This document shows positions 53,380-62,538 of a stretch of 64,000 bases of DNA, piece by piece. Each line of letters starts with the position of its first letter. Position 1 is the stretch's first letter. The DNA lies in contig NZ_OY730260.1 in assembly GCF_963422545.1 (NCBI RefSeq), forward strand, positions 124,001-188,000, written 5' to 3'. Below the pieces are notes generated by a model. It did not search any database. It had not been told where the DNA came from and saw only the letters and a program-made list of their open reading frames with translations. The stretch is from an uncultured Flavobacterium sp. (lineage in GTDB: Bacteria; Bacteroidota; Bacteroidia; Flavobacteriales; Flavobacteriaceae). The position numbers and the translations under genes were made by a program.

Positions 53380-53408
53380 AAAAAACCGCTCATTCAAAGC
53401 GGTTTTTT
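53380..53408. terminator. Bidirectional intrinsic terminator
   Basis: Arms AAAAAACCGCT (53380-53390) and AGCGGTTTTTT (53398-53408), 7-base loop, between convergent genes. Confidence 0.8.
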
Positions 53409-54518
53409 TTATGCCTTTACTTTTTTAGTTTTCTTGTTTCTTCCGTACCAAATTACAAAACCCGTTACGGGCAAAGCGGCAGCAATTAAACTAACTATAA
53501 AAGCAATTATTTTTCCGGGTAAATCCAGAATTTGACCCGTGTGAATTCCGTAATTCATTTCGACAACCTGCAATCCCAGACTCTTTTTAGGATAAGGATT
53601 ACTTTGAATTAATTTTCCATCGTTTGGATGAAAATAATAATTGCTCTGATGATCGTATCTTAAAGTATGCGGATAAGCGCCTGTGCTGATAATGTCGCCT
53701 TTTTGTTGCGGAAAAGTAACAAAACACATTTCGGCTTTTGGCTGAAGTTTCATGGTTTCAATAAAAGCCTTATCGACAGCAGTAAGTGAGTTGTTACTAA
53801 ATTTAGTAGTATCAACAACCGGAGTTTTTGTTTCGGCAGCTTTATCTCCTCCAAAATTGAAAGTTTTATAAATTCCGTCGCCAACCCATTCATAGGTAAA
53901 TGTTAAACCTGTAATCGCAATAATTGCAGCAATAATCGCAATATAAAATCCTGATGTATTGTGCCAGTCATAGTTTACCCGACGCCATTTTGCAGACCAT
54001 TTTACAGTAAAACTTCGTTTGATGTCATGCTTTCGTTTGGGCCACCATTGAATAATTCCTGAAATAAGCAATAAAATAAAGATAATCGTTGCACCACCAA
54101 TAATATGTTTGCCAATATAATCGGGCAGAAGCAAATACAAGTGAATGTATTCGACGATTATAAAGAAATCAGTTTTAGGATTTTCTGTTTTTAGATATTT
54201 GCCTGTGTACGGATTAAAATAAAGGTATAGATTCTCTGTATCAGAATACGTGTAAACAATTGCCGATCTATTTTTGCCATAGTAAGAAATCATGGTCGCT
54301 TTATTTTTTGGAGCAATTTCTTTGGCTTTTTCTTTTAAAACTGATGGCAGTAAAAATGGTTTATTTTCGGGTTCAACCAAGCGCCATTCCTTGCGGGTAA
54401 TATCTTTTATTTCGTCATGAAAACAAAAAATACAACCGGTAACACTTATTATAAAAACAATAAGCCCGGAAATTAATCCGAGCCATTTATGTAGAAAACG
54501 TACTTGTTTTGTTATCAT
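53409..54518 (-). CDS. PepSY-associated transmembrane protein, likely iron-siderophore reductase type
   Basis: 369 residues with four main membrane helices (about 15-35, 138-158, 188-210, 335-355) and large periplasmic PepSY-type loops. Motifs: FLHKWLGLISGLIVFIISVTGCI at the start, YDWHNTSGFY (His) and MNYGIHTGQILDLPGKI (His), the paired histidines that in related proteins may bind haem. It lies 58 bp downstream of a TonB siderophore-receptor gene on the same strand. Members of the family in this context are thought to reduce or release iron from siderophores; that role is inferred. Confidence 0.85.
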   Translation of the reverse strand: MITKQVRFLHKWLGLISGLIVFIISVTGCIFCFHDEIKDITRKEWRLVEPENKPFLLPSVLKEKAKEIAPKNKATMISYYGKNRSAIVYTYSDTENLYLYFNPYTGKYLKTENPKTDFFIIVEYIHLYLLLPDYIGKHIIGGATIIFILLLISGIIQWWPKRKHDIKRSFTVKWSAKWRRVNYDWHNTSGFYIAIIAAIIAITGLTFTYEWVGDGIYKTFNFGGDKAAETKTPVVDTTKFSNNSLTAVDKAFIETMKLQPKAEMCFVTFPQQKGDIISTGAYPHTLRYDHQSNYYFHPNDGKLIQSNPYPKKSLGLQVVEMNYGIHTGQILDLPGKIIAFIVSLIAAALPVTGFVIWYGRNKKTKKVKA

Positions 54519-54576
54519 AATTTAATAGAATTTAAAACATCTTTCTTGTTCAGGAGAAAGGTATTTTTTGTTTTTA

Positions 54577-57060
54577 TTAGAATCTATAAGTAAAACTTGC
54601 TGCAAAAGTCCTGGGATCTTTAGGGTGAATGGTTGACCATCCATCATATATCTCCTCGTTTGTAATATTGTTTACTTTAAGCGTAATATTGAATTTATCT
54701 GCATTGTAAAATAAAGAGGAGTTTAATACACCATATTCATGAATTGTGAATGTTCCGGCAGTGGCTCTGTTCATGATTTTATTATCACCAACATAATTTC
54801 CTCCAAGACCTAAACCAAATCCTCTTAATACACCGCTTGTAAATTTGTAACTAGCCCAAAGGTTTGCTAAGTTTTGTGGTCCGGCACTTTCTGGTCTAAA
54901 GCCTACAAAGTCAGGATCTCCCGCAGTTAATATTGCGTCATTGTAACTGTATCCCAAAACAATATTTAAACCAGTAACCGGATTAGCTACAATTTCGGCT
55001 TCAAAACCTTTATTGTGCTGTCCTCCATTTTGATAAGTTGTTTGGTTGTTTGGTTGAGGAACGTCAGGTTGAGTTGGATCAACATAAGGAGTTTCTATTA
55101 CGTATACCTGATCAGAAACTTTGATATCATAGTAACTAAAAGAAGCATAAAGTTTATCGTTGAACAGGTTTAATTTTGTACCAGCTTCAAATTGATTTGC
55201 ATGTTCCGGATTGAATGATAAAGGGGTAACAATACCTGCATTACGATTTTGACCAGGAGCAACATTTGCAAAACCATTCATGTAATTTGCAAAAACCGAA
55301 ACTTTATCTAAAATAGGCTGGTATACCAATCCGAATTTTGGTGAAAAAGCTGTTTGATTGTAATTGTCAACAGCTGTAGAAGTGTCTCCACTGTTTATAA
55401 AACGATCAGCACGTAAACTTACCATTGCAGATAGAGCAGGAGTAAAGTTGATTACATCTGAGAAGTATGCGCTGTAAACTTCTTGCTTTGTTTTACTGTT
55501 ATTTCGAGGGCTATTGGCTATAATTGCATCAGATGCAGCTTTTGTTAAAACGCCGCTATCACCATTTGTGGTATTGTAAAGAGAATTGAAAGTTGCTACG
55601 TCATCGCCTATGTAGATAGTTCCATTTCCAGCATATCCTGAGCTGCGATCCAGAGTTGTTCTGTTAAAATAATCAAGACCAACAACGATTCGGTTTCTTA
55701 GATTTCCTATTTTGAAATCTCCGTTAAAATTTTGTTGAATATCAATAGTTGTGTTTTTATTATCCTGATAGTTAAAAAATCTATTCAGTATAATCCCTTC
55801 TTTAATCCTTGTGTCGTATGCTGTTCCTTCATATAGATAAGCATAATTTCCAGTTGATTTTGCAGAGCTCGAAGAGAAAATAGTTTGAGAAGTCCATTGA
55901 TTAGAAATCTTATAAAGCATTTGCCCTTGCAAATTATAAGAAGGTGTTTTTATGGTAAGCTCGTTACTAGTGTAAGAACGTTCGTTGTCGTATTTTAATT
56001 CAGAAATATTATGAACTCTTAACGGATTACTTCTGTCTAAAAACAACATTGTTGGGTTTGTTGTATTGTTGCTCATAAACTCAGTGTTTATCAAAAATGA
56101 TAATCTGTCATTTACTTCATATGATAATGAGGGAGCAATAAAAAACGATTCTCTAAAACCGGCATCCTGAAAACTATCTTGCTTATTGTATGCTGAGTTG
56201 ACTCTAAAGTTTAAAGTTTTTTTATCGTTTAAAGGGGTATTGATATCAGCAGTTACACGATTTAAACCATAACTTCCGATAGTGTAATTTACTTCTCCGC
56301 CAAATGTTTTGTAAGGTCTTTTTGTAGTTGTGTTGATTAATCCTCCGTAAGAGATTAAACTGCTTCCAAATAAAGTTCCTGATGGTCCTTTGATAATTTC
56401 AATTCTGTCAACATTTGAAGGGTCTAAACTTCCGTTTGTTAATCCTGATAACCCGTTAACCATAGTTGGCTGAACAGCAAATCCTCTAAGAGCATAATAT
56501 CCGGCGCCATCTCCACCACGTCCGGTCGAAGCCCAAAGTTGTGTAATACCTGATGCATTTTTTAAAGCATCGTCAAAAGTAGTTACTACTTGTTCTTTTA
56601 AAACTTCTCCTGTAATAGTAGTATATACTTGTGGGTTCTCAAGATTTTTAAGAGGTAGTTTTGATACTTGTTGGTTTTCTTTACGTGCAAAACGGTTTTT
56701 TCTGCCACCATTTACAACTACTTCAGTTAATTCTTGTGAGTTTGAAGTAAGACTGAAATTTTGAATTAATTCCTGACCTTCACTCATTGTTATCTTTTTT
56801 TCTGTGAAAGAAAATCCAACAGCAGAGATTTTTACGGTATAAGTTCCATGCTTAATATTTTTTATCTTATAGTTTCCATTCTCATCAGTAACTGTTCCAA
56901 GTCTTGTTCCTTTTAGCACAATAGAAATGCCTTCAGGAGAATCATTACTGCTTAAAGATATTTTACCTTTTAGGGTTGCTTTTTCTTGTGCAGAAATTGT
57001 TATGCTTGCTAATAGAAAAAAACAAAAGCTTAAGAGAGAAATTGTAAATTTATATTTCAT
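54577..57060 (-). CDS. TonB-dependent siderophore receptor
   Basis: 827 residues from the ATG at 57060; the signal peptide MKYKFTISLLSFCFFLLASITISAQ starts there, and the promoter -7 at 57087-57094 excludes the start at 57117. Next come a carboxypeptidase-regulatory-like domain (LKGKISLSSNDSPEGISIVLKGTRLGT), the plug (QVVTTFDDALKNASGITQLW, VDRIEIIKGPSGTLFG) and a 22-strand-type barrel ending FAASFTYRF. The plug signature with YYALRGF and GPSGTLFG fits the FhuE/FpvA-like siderophore group. The PepSY gene follows. The substrate is unknown. Confidence 0.92.
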   Translation of the reverse strand: MKYKFTISLLSFCFFLLASITISAQEKATLKGKISLSSNDSPEGISIVLKGTRLGTVTDENGNYKIKNIKHGTYTVKISAVGFSFTEKKITMSEGQELIQNFSLTSNSQELTEVVVNGGRKNRFARKENQQVSKLPLKNLENPQVYTTITGEVLKEQVVTTFDDALKNASGITQLWASTGRGGDGAGYYALRGFAVQPTMVNGLSGLTNGSLDPSNVDRIEIIKGPSGTLFGSSLISYGGLINTTTKRPYKTFGGEVNYTIGSYGLNRVTADINTPLNDKKTLNFRVNSAYNKQDSFQDAGFRESFFIAPSLSYEVNDRLSFLINTEFMSNNTTNPTMLFLDRSNPLRVHNISELKYDNERSYTSNELTIKTPSYNLQGQMLYKISNQWTSQTIFSSSSAKSTGNYAYLYEGTAYDTRIKEGIILNRFFNYQDNKNTTIDIQQNFNGDFKIGNLRNRIVVGLDYFNRTTLDRSSGYAGNGTIYIGDDVATFNSLYNTTNGDSGVLTKAASDAIIANSPRNNSKTKQEVYSAYFSDVINFTPALSAMVSLRADRFINSGDTSTAVDNYNQTAFSPKFGLVYQPILDKVSVFANYMNGFANVAPGQNRNAGIVTPLSFNPEHANQFEAGTKLNLFNDKLYASFSYYDIKVSDQVYVIETPYVDPTQPDVPQPNNQTTYQNGGQHNKGFEAEIVANPVTGLNIVLGYSYNDAILTAGDPDFVGFRPESAGPQNLANLWASYKFTSGVLRGFGLGLGGNYVGDNKIMNRATAGTFTIHEYGVLNSSLFYNADKFNITLKVNNITNEEIYDGWSTIHPKDPRTFAASFTYRF

Positions 57061-57086
57061 GTTATTTAGAATTAATTTTAATAGCG

Positions 57087-57117
57087 CAAATTTAAGTGTT
57101 GAATGCCACTCAAACAA
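57087..57117 (-). promoter_or_regulatory. Promoter of the siderophore-receptor operon
   Basis: Minus-strand TTG (57117-57115), 20-bp spacer, TAAATTTG (57094-57087), 27 bp before the ATG. Sequences containing TATTTAGAAT flank it on both sides (57063-57080 on plus and about 57125-57145 on minus) and could be iron-regulator sites. Confidence 0.55.
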
Positions 57118-57222
57118 ACTATTTTTATTTATTCTAAATAAAATATTTTTTAAAGGGTAAAATTTACGTTTATTTAAAAAATTAACATCTTAAGCAAGAT
57201 TTAAGTCAACCTTAAGAAAAAA

Positions 57223-57248
57223 AGCCTGTTCAAATTAATGAACAGGCT
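57223..57248 (-). terminator. Intrinsic terminator after sucB
   Basis: Arms AGCCTGTTCA (57223-57232) and TGAACAGGCT (57239-57248), 6-base loop, then a T run on the minus strand. Confidence 0.8.
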
Positions 57249-57276
57249 CTCTATTATTGTTGAAAATTACTTGAAA

Positions 57277-58512
57277 TTACAATTCTAAAGCACGTTTAGC
57301 ATCGCCATTCATCAATAATTCTACTGGATTTTCTAAAGCTTCTTTTACAGCCACTAAGAAACCAACAGACTCACGTCCGTCAATAATTCTGTGGTCATAA
57401 GAAAGTGCAACGTACATCATTGGGTGAATTTCAACTTTTCCGTTTACAGCAATCGGACGCTCAATAATATTGTGCATTCCTAAAATTCCTGATTGCGGAG
57501 GGTTGATAATTGGTGTACTTAACATACTTCCAAAAACACCACCGTTAGTAATAGTGAAAGTTCCGCCAGTCATATCATCAACAGTAATTTGACCATCACG
57601 GGCTCTTAAAGCTAATCTTTTGATTTCAGCTTCAATTCCGCGGAAAGTTAATAATTCCGCATTACGAACTACAGGAACCATTAGACCTTTTGGTCCTGAA
57701 ACTGCGATTGAAATATCAGCAAAGTCGTAAGCTACTTTATAATCACCATCCATCATTGAGTTAACATCCGGATATAATTGTAAAGCTCTTGTAACTGCTT
57801 TTGTAAAGAAAGACATGAAACCTAAACCAAGACCACCATGTTTTGCTTTGAAAGCATCTTTGTATTCGTTACGAATCAAGTTGATTGGTGTCATGTTAAC
57901 TTCGTTGAAAGTTGTTAACATTGCAGTTTCGTTTTTAGCAGCAACTAATCTCTCTGCTACTTTACGACGTAACATTGATAATTTAGTACGCTCAGATCCA
58001 CGGCTTCCACCAGTTGGAGTTCCCATTGAAGGTACTGCGTTTAAAGCATCTTCCTTAGTGATTCTTCCGTCTTTACCAGTTCCTGAAACTGTAGCTGGTG
58101 CTATGTTTTTCTCGTCTAATATTTTTCTGGCTGCTGGAGATGGAGTTCCAGAAGCGTAAGTTGCTGCTGCTGCAGGTGCCGCTTTTGGAGCTTCTGCTTT
58201 TACTTCAGCCTTTGGAGCCTCAGCTTTTGGAGCTTCTGCCACTGGTGCAGCCGGAGCATCACCTGTTGGTTTTACACCATCTGTATCAATTAAACAAACT
58301 ACAGCTCCTACCGCAACTGCATCACCTTCTTCTGCTTTTAGCGTAATAATTCCGCTCATTTCAGCCGGTAATTCAAGAGTAGCTTTGTCTGAATCAACTT
58401 CAGCAATAGCTTGATCTTTTTCTACATAATCTCCGTCTTTTACTAACCAAGTTGCAATTTCAACTTCTTTTATTGATTCCCCTGGTGATGGGACTTTCAT
58501 TTCTAAAATCAT
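57277..58512 (-). CDS. sucB: Dihydrolipoyl succinyltransferase (E2 of 2-oxoglutarate dehydrogenase)
   Basis: 411 residues (an in-frame ATG at 58500 is an alternative start). Lipoyl domain at the N-terminus with EVDSDKATLELPAE (lipoylated Lys, about 43), an Ala/Pro/Lys-rich flexible linker (about 85-120), a peripheral-subunit-binding domain (SPAARKILDEKNI) and a catalytic domain with SYDHRIIDGRESVGFL (HxxxDG active site). It transfers the succinyl group to CoA in the TCA cycle. It lies downstream of sucA on the same strand, 72 bp away, with a 32-bp palindrome in the gap. Confidence 0.96.
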   Translation of the reverse strand: MILEMKVPSPGESIKEVEIATWLVKDGDYVEKDQAIAEVDSDKATLELPAEMSGIITLKAEEGDAVAVGAVVCLIDTDGVKPTGDAPAAPVAEAPKAEAPKAEVKAEAPKAAPAAAATYASGTPSPAARKILDEKNIAPATVSGTGKDGRITKEDALNAVPSMGTPTGGSRGSERTKLSMLRRKVAERLVAAKNETAMLTTFNEVNMTPINLIRNEYKDAFKAKHGGLGLGFMSFFTKAVTRALQLYPDVNSMMDGDYKVAYDFADISIAVSGPKGLMVPVVRNAELLTFRGIEAEIKRLALRARDGQITVDDMTGGTFTITNGGVFGSMLSTPIINPPQSGILGMHNIIERPIAVNGKVEIHPMMYVALSYDHRIIDGRESVGFLVAVKEALENPVELLMNGDAKRALEL

Positions 58513-58538
58513 CTTTGTTTTTGTTTAAGGTTTTTATG

Positions 58539-58570
58539 GTTTCAATCCCGATAGCTATCGGGATTGAAAC
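58539..58570. repeat. 32-bp perfect gapless palindrome between sucA and sucB
   Basis: The left half GTTTCAATCCCGATAG (58539-58554) is immediately followed by its exact reverse complement (58555-58570). With no spacer it would form a cruciform or a hairpin with a strained loop. It lies in the gap between two genes that should be co-transcribed and has no T run. Confidence 0.8.
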
Positions 58571-58584
58571 TTGAAACATTCTTT

Positions 58585-61359
58585 TTATCTGAATAAATTT
58601 TTATCGAAAACCATTCTAATTGCATCTGCGTGACGACGTTTTGCACGTGTGTAACTTCCTGATGCCGGTGCAGCATAAGCTTTTAACGAAGCTAATCTCC
58701 ATTTTACAAGATCAAAGTTCATTAACATAAAGCTGTAAGCTCCCATGTTTTTAGGTTCTTCCTGAGCCCAAACATAATCATCAGCATTTGGATATTTTGC
58801 GATGATTTCTTTTAATTGCTCAACAGGTAATGGGAACAATTGCTCAATACGAACAACTGCAACATCATTTCTTCCGTTGTTTTCTCTTTCAGCAACGATG
58901 TCGTAGTAGAATTTACCTGTACAGAAAACTAAAGTTTTTACCTCTTTTTTGTTTACTGAGTTGTCATCAATTGTTTCCTGGAAACTTCCTTTTGCTAATT
59001 CTTCTACTGAAGATACACATCTTGGATCACGCAATAAACTTTTTGGAGAGAAAACTACCAAAGGTTTACGGAAATTCGTTTTCATTTGTCTTCTTAACAA
59101 GTGGAAGAAGTTGGCTGGCGTTGTACAATCTGCAACATACATATTTTGTCTTGCGCAAAGTTGTAAATAACGCTCCATTCTTGCAGAAGAGTGTTCTGCA
59201 CCTTGTCCTTCATATCCGTGAGGCAATAATAAAACAATACCATTTTGGTTGTTCCATTTATCTTCTCCACATGAAATATATTGGTCAATCATAATTTGAG
59301 CTCCATTAGAGAAATCTCCAAATTGTGCCTCCCAAATTGTTAAGGCTTTTGGATTTGCCAATGCATATCCATAATCAAAACCAAGAACTCCGTACTCAGA
59401 TAAAAGAGAATTGAATACTCCGAATTTTCCTTTTTTGTTTTCGATTCCGTTTAATAGAATTACTTCTTCTTCAGAATCTTCAACTTTTACTACAGCATGA
59501 CGGTGAGAGAATGTACCACGCTCTACGTCCTGACCTGAAATACGAACATCAAATCCTTCCGTCAAAAGAGATCCGTAAGCAAGAGCTTCTGCAGTTCCCC
59601 AATCGATAGTGTTGTTGTCGTATCCAGTTTTTCTATCCGTAACAATTTTAGATATTTTACTGATGAATTTTTTGTCAGATGGTAACGTTGAAATTGTATT
59701 AATAATAGAATCTAATCCTTTTTTGTCAAAAGAAGTATCTACTTTTTGAAGCATTTGTGTATCAGTTACCTGAACAAATCCGTCCCATTCGTTTTTCATG
59801 AATGGAGTAATAATTGTCAAATCTTTTTTACGGGAAGCTTCTAAATTCTCCTCCATATTAGATTTGTATTCTTTTTCTAAAGCATTTACATAAGATGCAT
59901 CGATTACGCCATCAGACAATAATTTCTCGGCATAAATATCTCTTGGATTTTTATGTTTTGCAATGATTTTATATAAAACCGGTTGAGTAAAACGAGGTTC
60001 ATCACCTTCGTTATGACCGTATTTTCTGTATCCTAATAAATCGATAAATACGTCACGTCCAAATTGCATTCTGTAATCTAATGCAAAAGATACAGCGTGT
60101 ACAACAGCTTCAGCATCATCAGCATTTACGTGTAATACTGGAGATAATGTTACTTTGGCAACATCTGTACAATAAGTAGAAGAACGAGCGTCTAAATAGT
60201 TAGTAGTAAAACCAACTTGGTTGTTGATTACAATGTGGATTGTTCCTCCGGTTTTGTAACCATCAAGTTGAGCCATCTGAATGATTTCATACAAGATACC
60301 CTGACCTGCAATTGCAGCATCTCCGTGAACGGCGATAGGTAATACTTTAGAGAAATCGTCAGCATAATATTTATCTTGTTTTGCTCTTGTGATTCCTTCA
60401 ATTACAGCTCCAACAGTTTCTAAGTGAGAAGGGTTTGGTGCTAAATTGATATTGATGCTTTTTCCAGATCTTGTTTTTTTGTCGGCAGTAAGACCTAAGT
60501 GGTATTTTACGTCACCATCAAAATATTCCTGATCGTAATCTTTACCGTCAAACTCACCAAAAATATCCTGAGTTGATTTTCCGAAGATGTTTGCCAAAAC
60601 GTTCAAACGACCACGGTGAGCCATTCCCATTACGAATTGTTCAACACCTTTTTCAGCAGCTTGTTCGATCAAAGCGTCTAAAGCCGGAATAATTGATTCT
60701 CCACCTTCAAGTGAGAATCTTTTTTGACCAACATATTTAGTATGTAAGAAGTTCTCGAAAGAAACTGCTTCGTTTAATTTATTTAAGATTGTTTTCTTTT
60801 CTTCAGAAGAGAAATTAGGCTGATTAACATTTACAGCTAATTTATCCTGAATCCATTTTACAACGCCAGGATTTCTAATATACATGTATTCAATACCAAT
60901 ATGCTGGCAGTAAATAGCTTTAAGACGATTTACAATAGCTTCTAGTGAAGAAGGCGGGATTCCGATTGTTTGTGCAGCATCAAAAACTGTTGAAAGATCA
61001 GCAGTTGTCAATCCAAAATTTTCGATATCTAAAGTTGGAGACGAAGTTCTACGGTCACGAACAGGATTTGTTTTTGTAAACAAATGCCCTCTTGTACGGT
61101 ATCCATCAATTAACTTTAGAACGTTAAATTCTTTTTGCAGTTTTTCTGAAACTTTACTGTAATCTGTGTTGTCGCTAGTCACATATTCAACAATTCGTTG
61201 AACTGGATTTTCGTCATTATAAGTTGTTTGTCCAAAGTCGAAACCTTGAAAAAAACTTCTCCAGCTTGGCTCAACGCTATCTGGATTTACTAAATATTGA
61301 TCATATAATTGTGCGAAAAACTCTGTATGCGCTGCATTTAAAAATGAAAACCTATCCAT
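58585..61359 (-). CDS. sucA: 2-oxoglutarate dehydrogenase E1 component
   Basis: 924 residues from the ATG at 61359 (MDRFSFLNAAHTEFFAQLYDQYL is the usual start; 61398 would add 13 residues). Thiamine-diphosphate enzyme of the TCA cycle. MGMAHRGRLNVLANIFGKS, the HGDAAIAGQGILYEI cofactor motif and VINNQVGFTTN are characteristic, and LLLPHGYEGQGAEHSSARMERYLQLC marks the transketolase-like pyrimidine domain. E1 decarboxylates 2-oxoglutarate and succinylates the SucB lipoyl group. The lpd (E3) gene is not in the window. Confidence 0.97.
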   Translation of the reverse strand: MDRFSFLNAAHTEFFAQLYDQYLVNPDSVEPSWRSFFQGFDFGQTTYNDENPVQRIVEYVTSDNTDYSKVSEKLQKEFNVLKLIDGYRTRGHLFTKTNPVRDRRTSSPTLDIENFGLTTADLSTVFDAAQTIGIPPSSLEAIVNRLKAIYCQHIGIEYMYIRNPGVVKWIQDKLAVNVNQPNFSSEEKKTILNKLNEAVSFENFLHTKYVGQKRFSLEGGESIIPALDALIEQAAEKGVEQFVMGMAHRGRLNVLANIFGKSTQDIFGEFDGKDYDQEYFDGDVKYHLGLTADKKTRSGKSININLAPNPSHLETVGAVIEGITRAKQDKYYADDFSKVLPIAVHGDAAIAGQGILYEIIQMAQLDGYKTGGTIHIVINNQVGFTTNYLDARSSTYCTDVAKVTLSPVLHVNADDAEAVVHAVSFALDYRMQFGRDVFIDLLGYRKYGHNEGDEPRFTQPVLYKIIAKHKNPRDIYAEKLLSDGVIDASYVNALEKEYKSNMEENLEASRKKDLTIITPFMKNEWDGFVQVTDTQMLQKVDTSFDKKGLDSIINTISTLPSDKKFISKISKIVTDRKTGYDNNTIDWGTAEALAYGSLLTEGFDVRISGQDVERGTFSHRHAVVKVEDSEEEVILLNGIENKKGKFGVFNSLLSEYGVLGFDYGYALANPKALTIWEAQFGDFSNGAQIMIDQYISCGEDKWNNQNGIVLLLPHGYEGQGAEHSSARMERYLQLCARQNMYVADCTTPANFFHLLRRQMKTNFRKPLVVFSPKSLLRDPRCVSSVEELAKGSFQETIDDNSVNKKEVKTLVFCTGKFYYDIVAERENNGRNDVAVVRIEQLFPLPVEQLKEIIAKYPNADDYVWAQEEPKNMGAYSFMLMNFDLVKWRLASLKAYAAPASGSYTRAKRRHADAIRMVFDKNLFR

Positions 61360-61428
61360 AATATGTGTGAATATACTTTTTGTTAAATAGAATGGCAAAA
61401 GTACAACAATCGACTTTATTTAAACCTT

Positions 61429-61454
61429 TTTTTTACGTACTTTTACGTAAAAAA
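61429..61454. repeat. Hairpin with ACGTA core in divergent promoter region
   Basis: TTTTTTACGTA (61429-61439) and TACGTAAAAAA (61444-61454) with a 4-base loop, between the divergent starts of sucA and the membrane-barrel gene. It also reads as tandem TTTTACGTA words. It could be an operator or a hairpin in the plus-strand leader. Confidence 0.5.
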
Positions 61455-61475
61455 TTGTTAAAAATAGATCTAACT

Positions 61476-62027
61476 ATGAATATAAATCAAATTTCAATCG
61501 TTTTCAAAACCTTTTTTGTGATTTTGATAGTCTTATTCTCAAGTTCAGCAATTGCACAGCAAAAATATGTCATAGATAACAGCAATCATTTTTGGGACAA
61601 GGTTCAGTTTGGAGGTGGACTTGGTTTAGGAATTGGTTCCGGTTATACCGATATTTCAGTTATGCCAAGTGCAATCTATAATGTTAACGAATTTGTGGCG
61701 GTTGGAGTTGGTTTACAATTCGGATATTTATCTTCAAAAAACTATTATGACTCCTATGTTTACGGCGGAAGTTTGGTTACACTTGTAAACCCAATTCCTG
61801 AAATTCAATTGTCTGCAGAGTTAGAGCAAGTGCGCATAAATACAGATTATAAAGCAACGCAATACATACCAAGTTACTCTGATAATTATTGGAATACAGC
61901 CTTATATCTTGGCGCAGGTTACAGAACCGGAAATGTAACTGTTGGTGCGCGTTACGATGTTTTGTACAATGCACAAACGAGCCTTTACGGATCTGGATTT
62001 ATGCCTTTTGTGAGAGTGTATTTTTAA
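61476..62027 (+). CDS. Predicted outer-membrane beta-barrel protein
   Basis: 183 residues from the ATG at 61476, chosen because the signal peptide (VILIVLFSSSAIAQQ) sits correctly there; a TTG at 61380 would add 32 residues. The mature part alternates polar and hydrophobic residues (QFGGGLGLGIGSGYTDISV, VAVGVGLQFGYLSS, ALYLGAGYRTGNVTVGARYD) and ends in VRVYF, the aromatic C-terminus of outer-membrane barrels. About eight strands fit. No specific family is recognised. Confidence 0.72.
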   Translation: MNINQISIVFKTFFVILIVLFSSSAIAQQKYVIDNSNHFWDKVQFGGGLGLGIGSGYTDISVMPSAIYNVNEFVAVGVGLQFGYLSSKNYYDSYVYGGSLVTLVNPIPEIQLSAELEQVRINTDYKATQYIPSYSDNYWNTALYLGAGYRTGNVTVGARYDVLYNAQTSLYGSGFMPFVRVYF

Positions 62028-62032
62028 AGGCT

Positions 62033-62143
62033 CAGAGGTTTAGAGCAACAAAGGTTCAAAGGTTTTGTAATACCTGAATTTAGACTTCGTCACAAAGTGA
62101 GAAAACCTCTGTCGCTTTGCAACTTTGTGCCTTTGTACCTTTT
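62033..62143. repeat. Degenerate intergenic repeat of CAAAGG/CTTTGTG words
   Basis: CAGAGGTT (62033-62040) is complementary to AACCTCTG (62104-62111), and between and after them are AACAAAGGTTCAAAGG and CTTTGCAACTTTGTGCC words that pair imperfectly. It lies between two convergent genes and resembles other repeat-derived hairpins in the window. Confidence 0.4.
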
Positions 62144-62497
62144 TTACTTAAAATTCTTCCGAAACCAAACCTTCTGCCATTCTCTTTTTAAAATCAAAAA
62201 AGCAACTTGTTCAGCCAGAATTACCAAATCAGAACCGTCTAGTTTTTTGATTTCACTTTCCGAAACATCGATAATATAAAGCAGGTTTAAATATTCAGCA
62301 AATTTGTACTGAATCATTCGGTAAATTTTTTCGTGAAGCTGAATTTTTAATTCATCAGGAGAAATACTTAACGGAAAATCGATGCCTTCGTTTGCCAAAT
62401 TAAAATCCTTATTAATTTGTTCAATCAGGTTTAGATATAGGTTTTCTTTTTCGGCATCAGCCAATAAAAAATCGGTATTTTCAGGAATTGGAAACAT
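62144..62497 (-). CDS. Conserved hypothetical protein, 117 aa
   Basis: 117 residues, mainly helical, no signal peptide or membrane segment, so cytoplasmic. It has an acidic N-terminal half (NTDFLLADAEKENLYLNL) and a basic C-terminus (REWQKVWFRKNFK). I recognise no domain. A coding frame with normal composition, an ATG 41 bp from the LacI gene stop and the same orientation as the regulator favour a real gene, possibly co-transcribed with it. Confidence 0.6.
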   Translation of the reverse strand: MFPIPENTDFLLADAEKENLYLNLIEQINKDFNLANEGIDFPLSISPDELKIQLHEKIYRMIQYKFAEYLNLLYIIDVSESEIKKLDGSDLVILAEQVAFLILKREWQKVWFRKNFK

Positions 62498-62538
62498 TGA
62501 CGCTTTTTAAGAATTGACGCAAAGTTAAAACTAAAAAA

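Noticed and set aside
58098..58346. Leucine-rich 82-residue plus-strand frame opposite sucB
   Set aside because: It is the antisense reading of the Ala/Pro/Lys linker of SucB, which yields artificial leucine richness.
62097..62279. Short plus-strand frame over the 117-residue hypothetical gene
   Set aside because: It begins in a repeat and overlaps a longer, better supported minus-strand gene.
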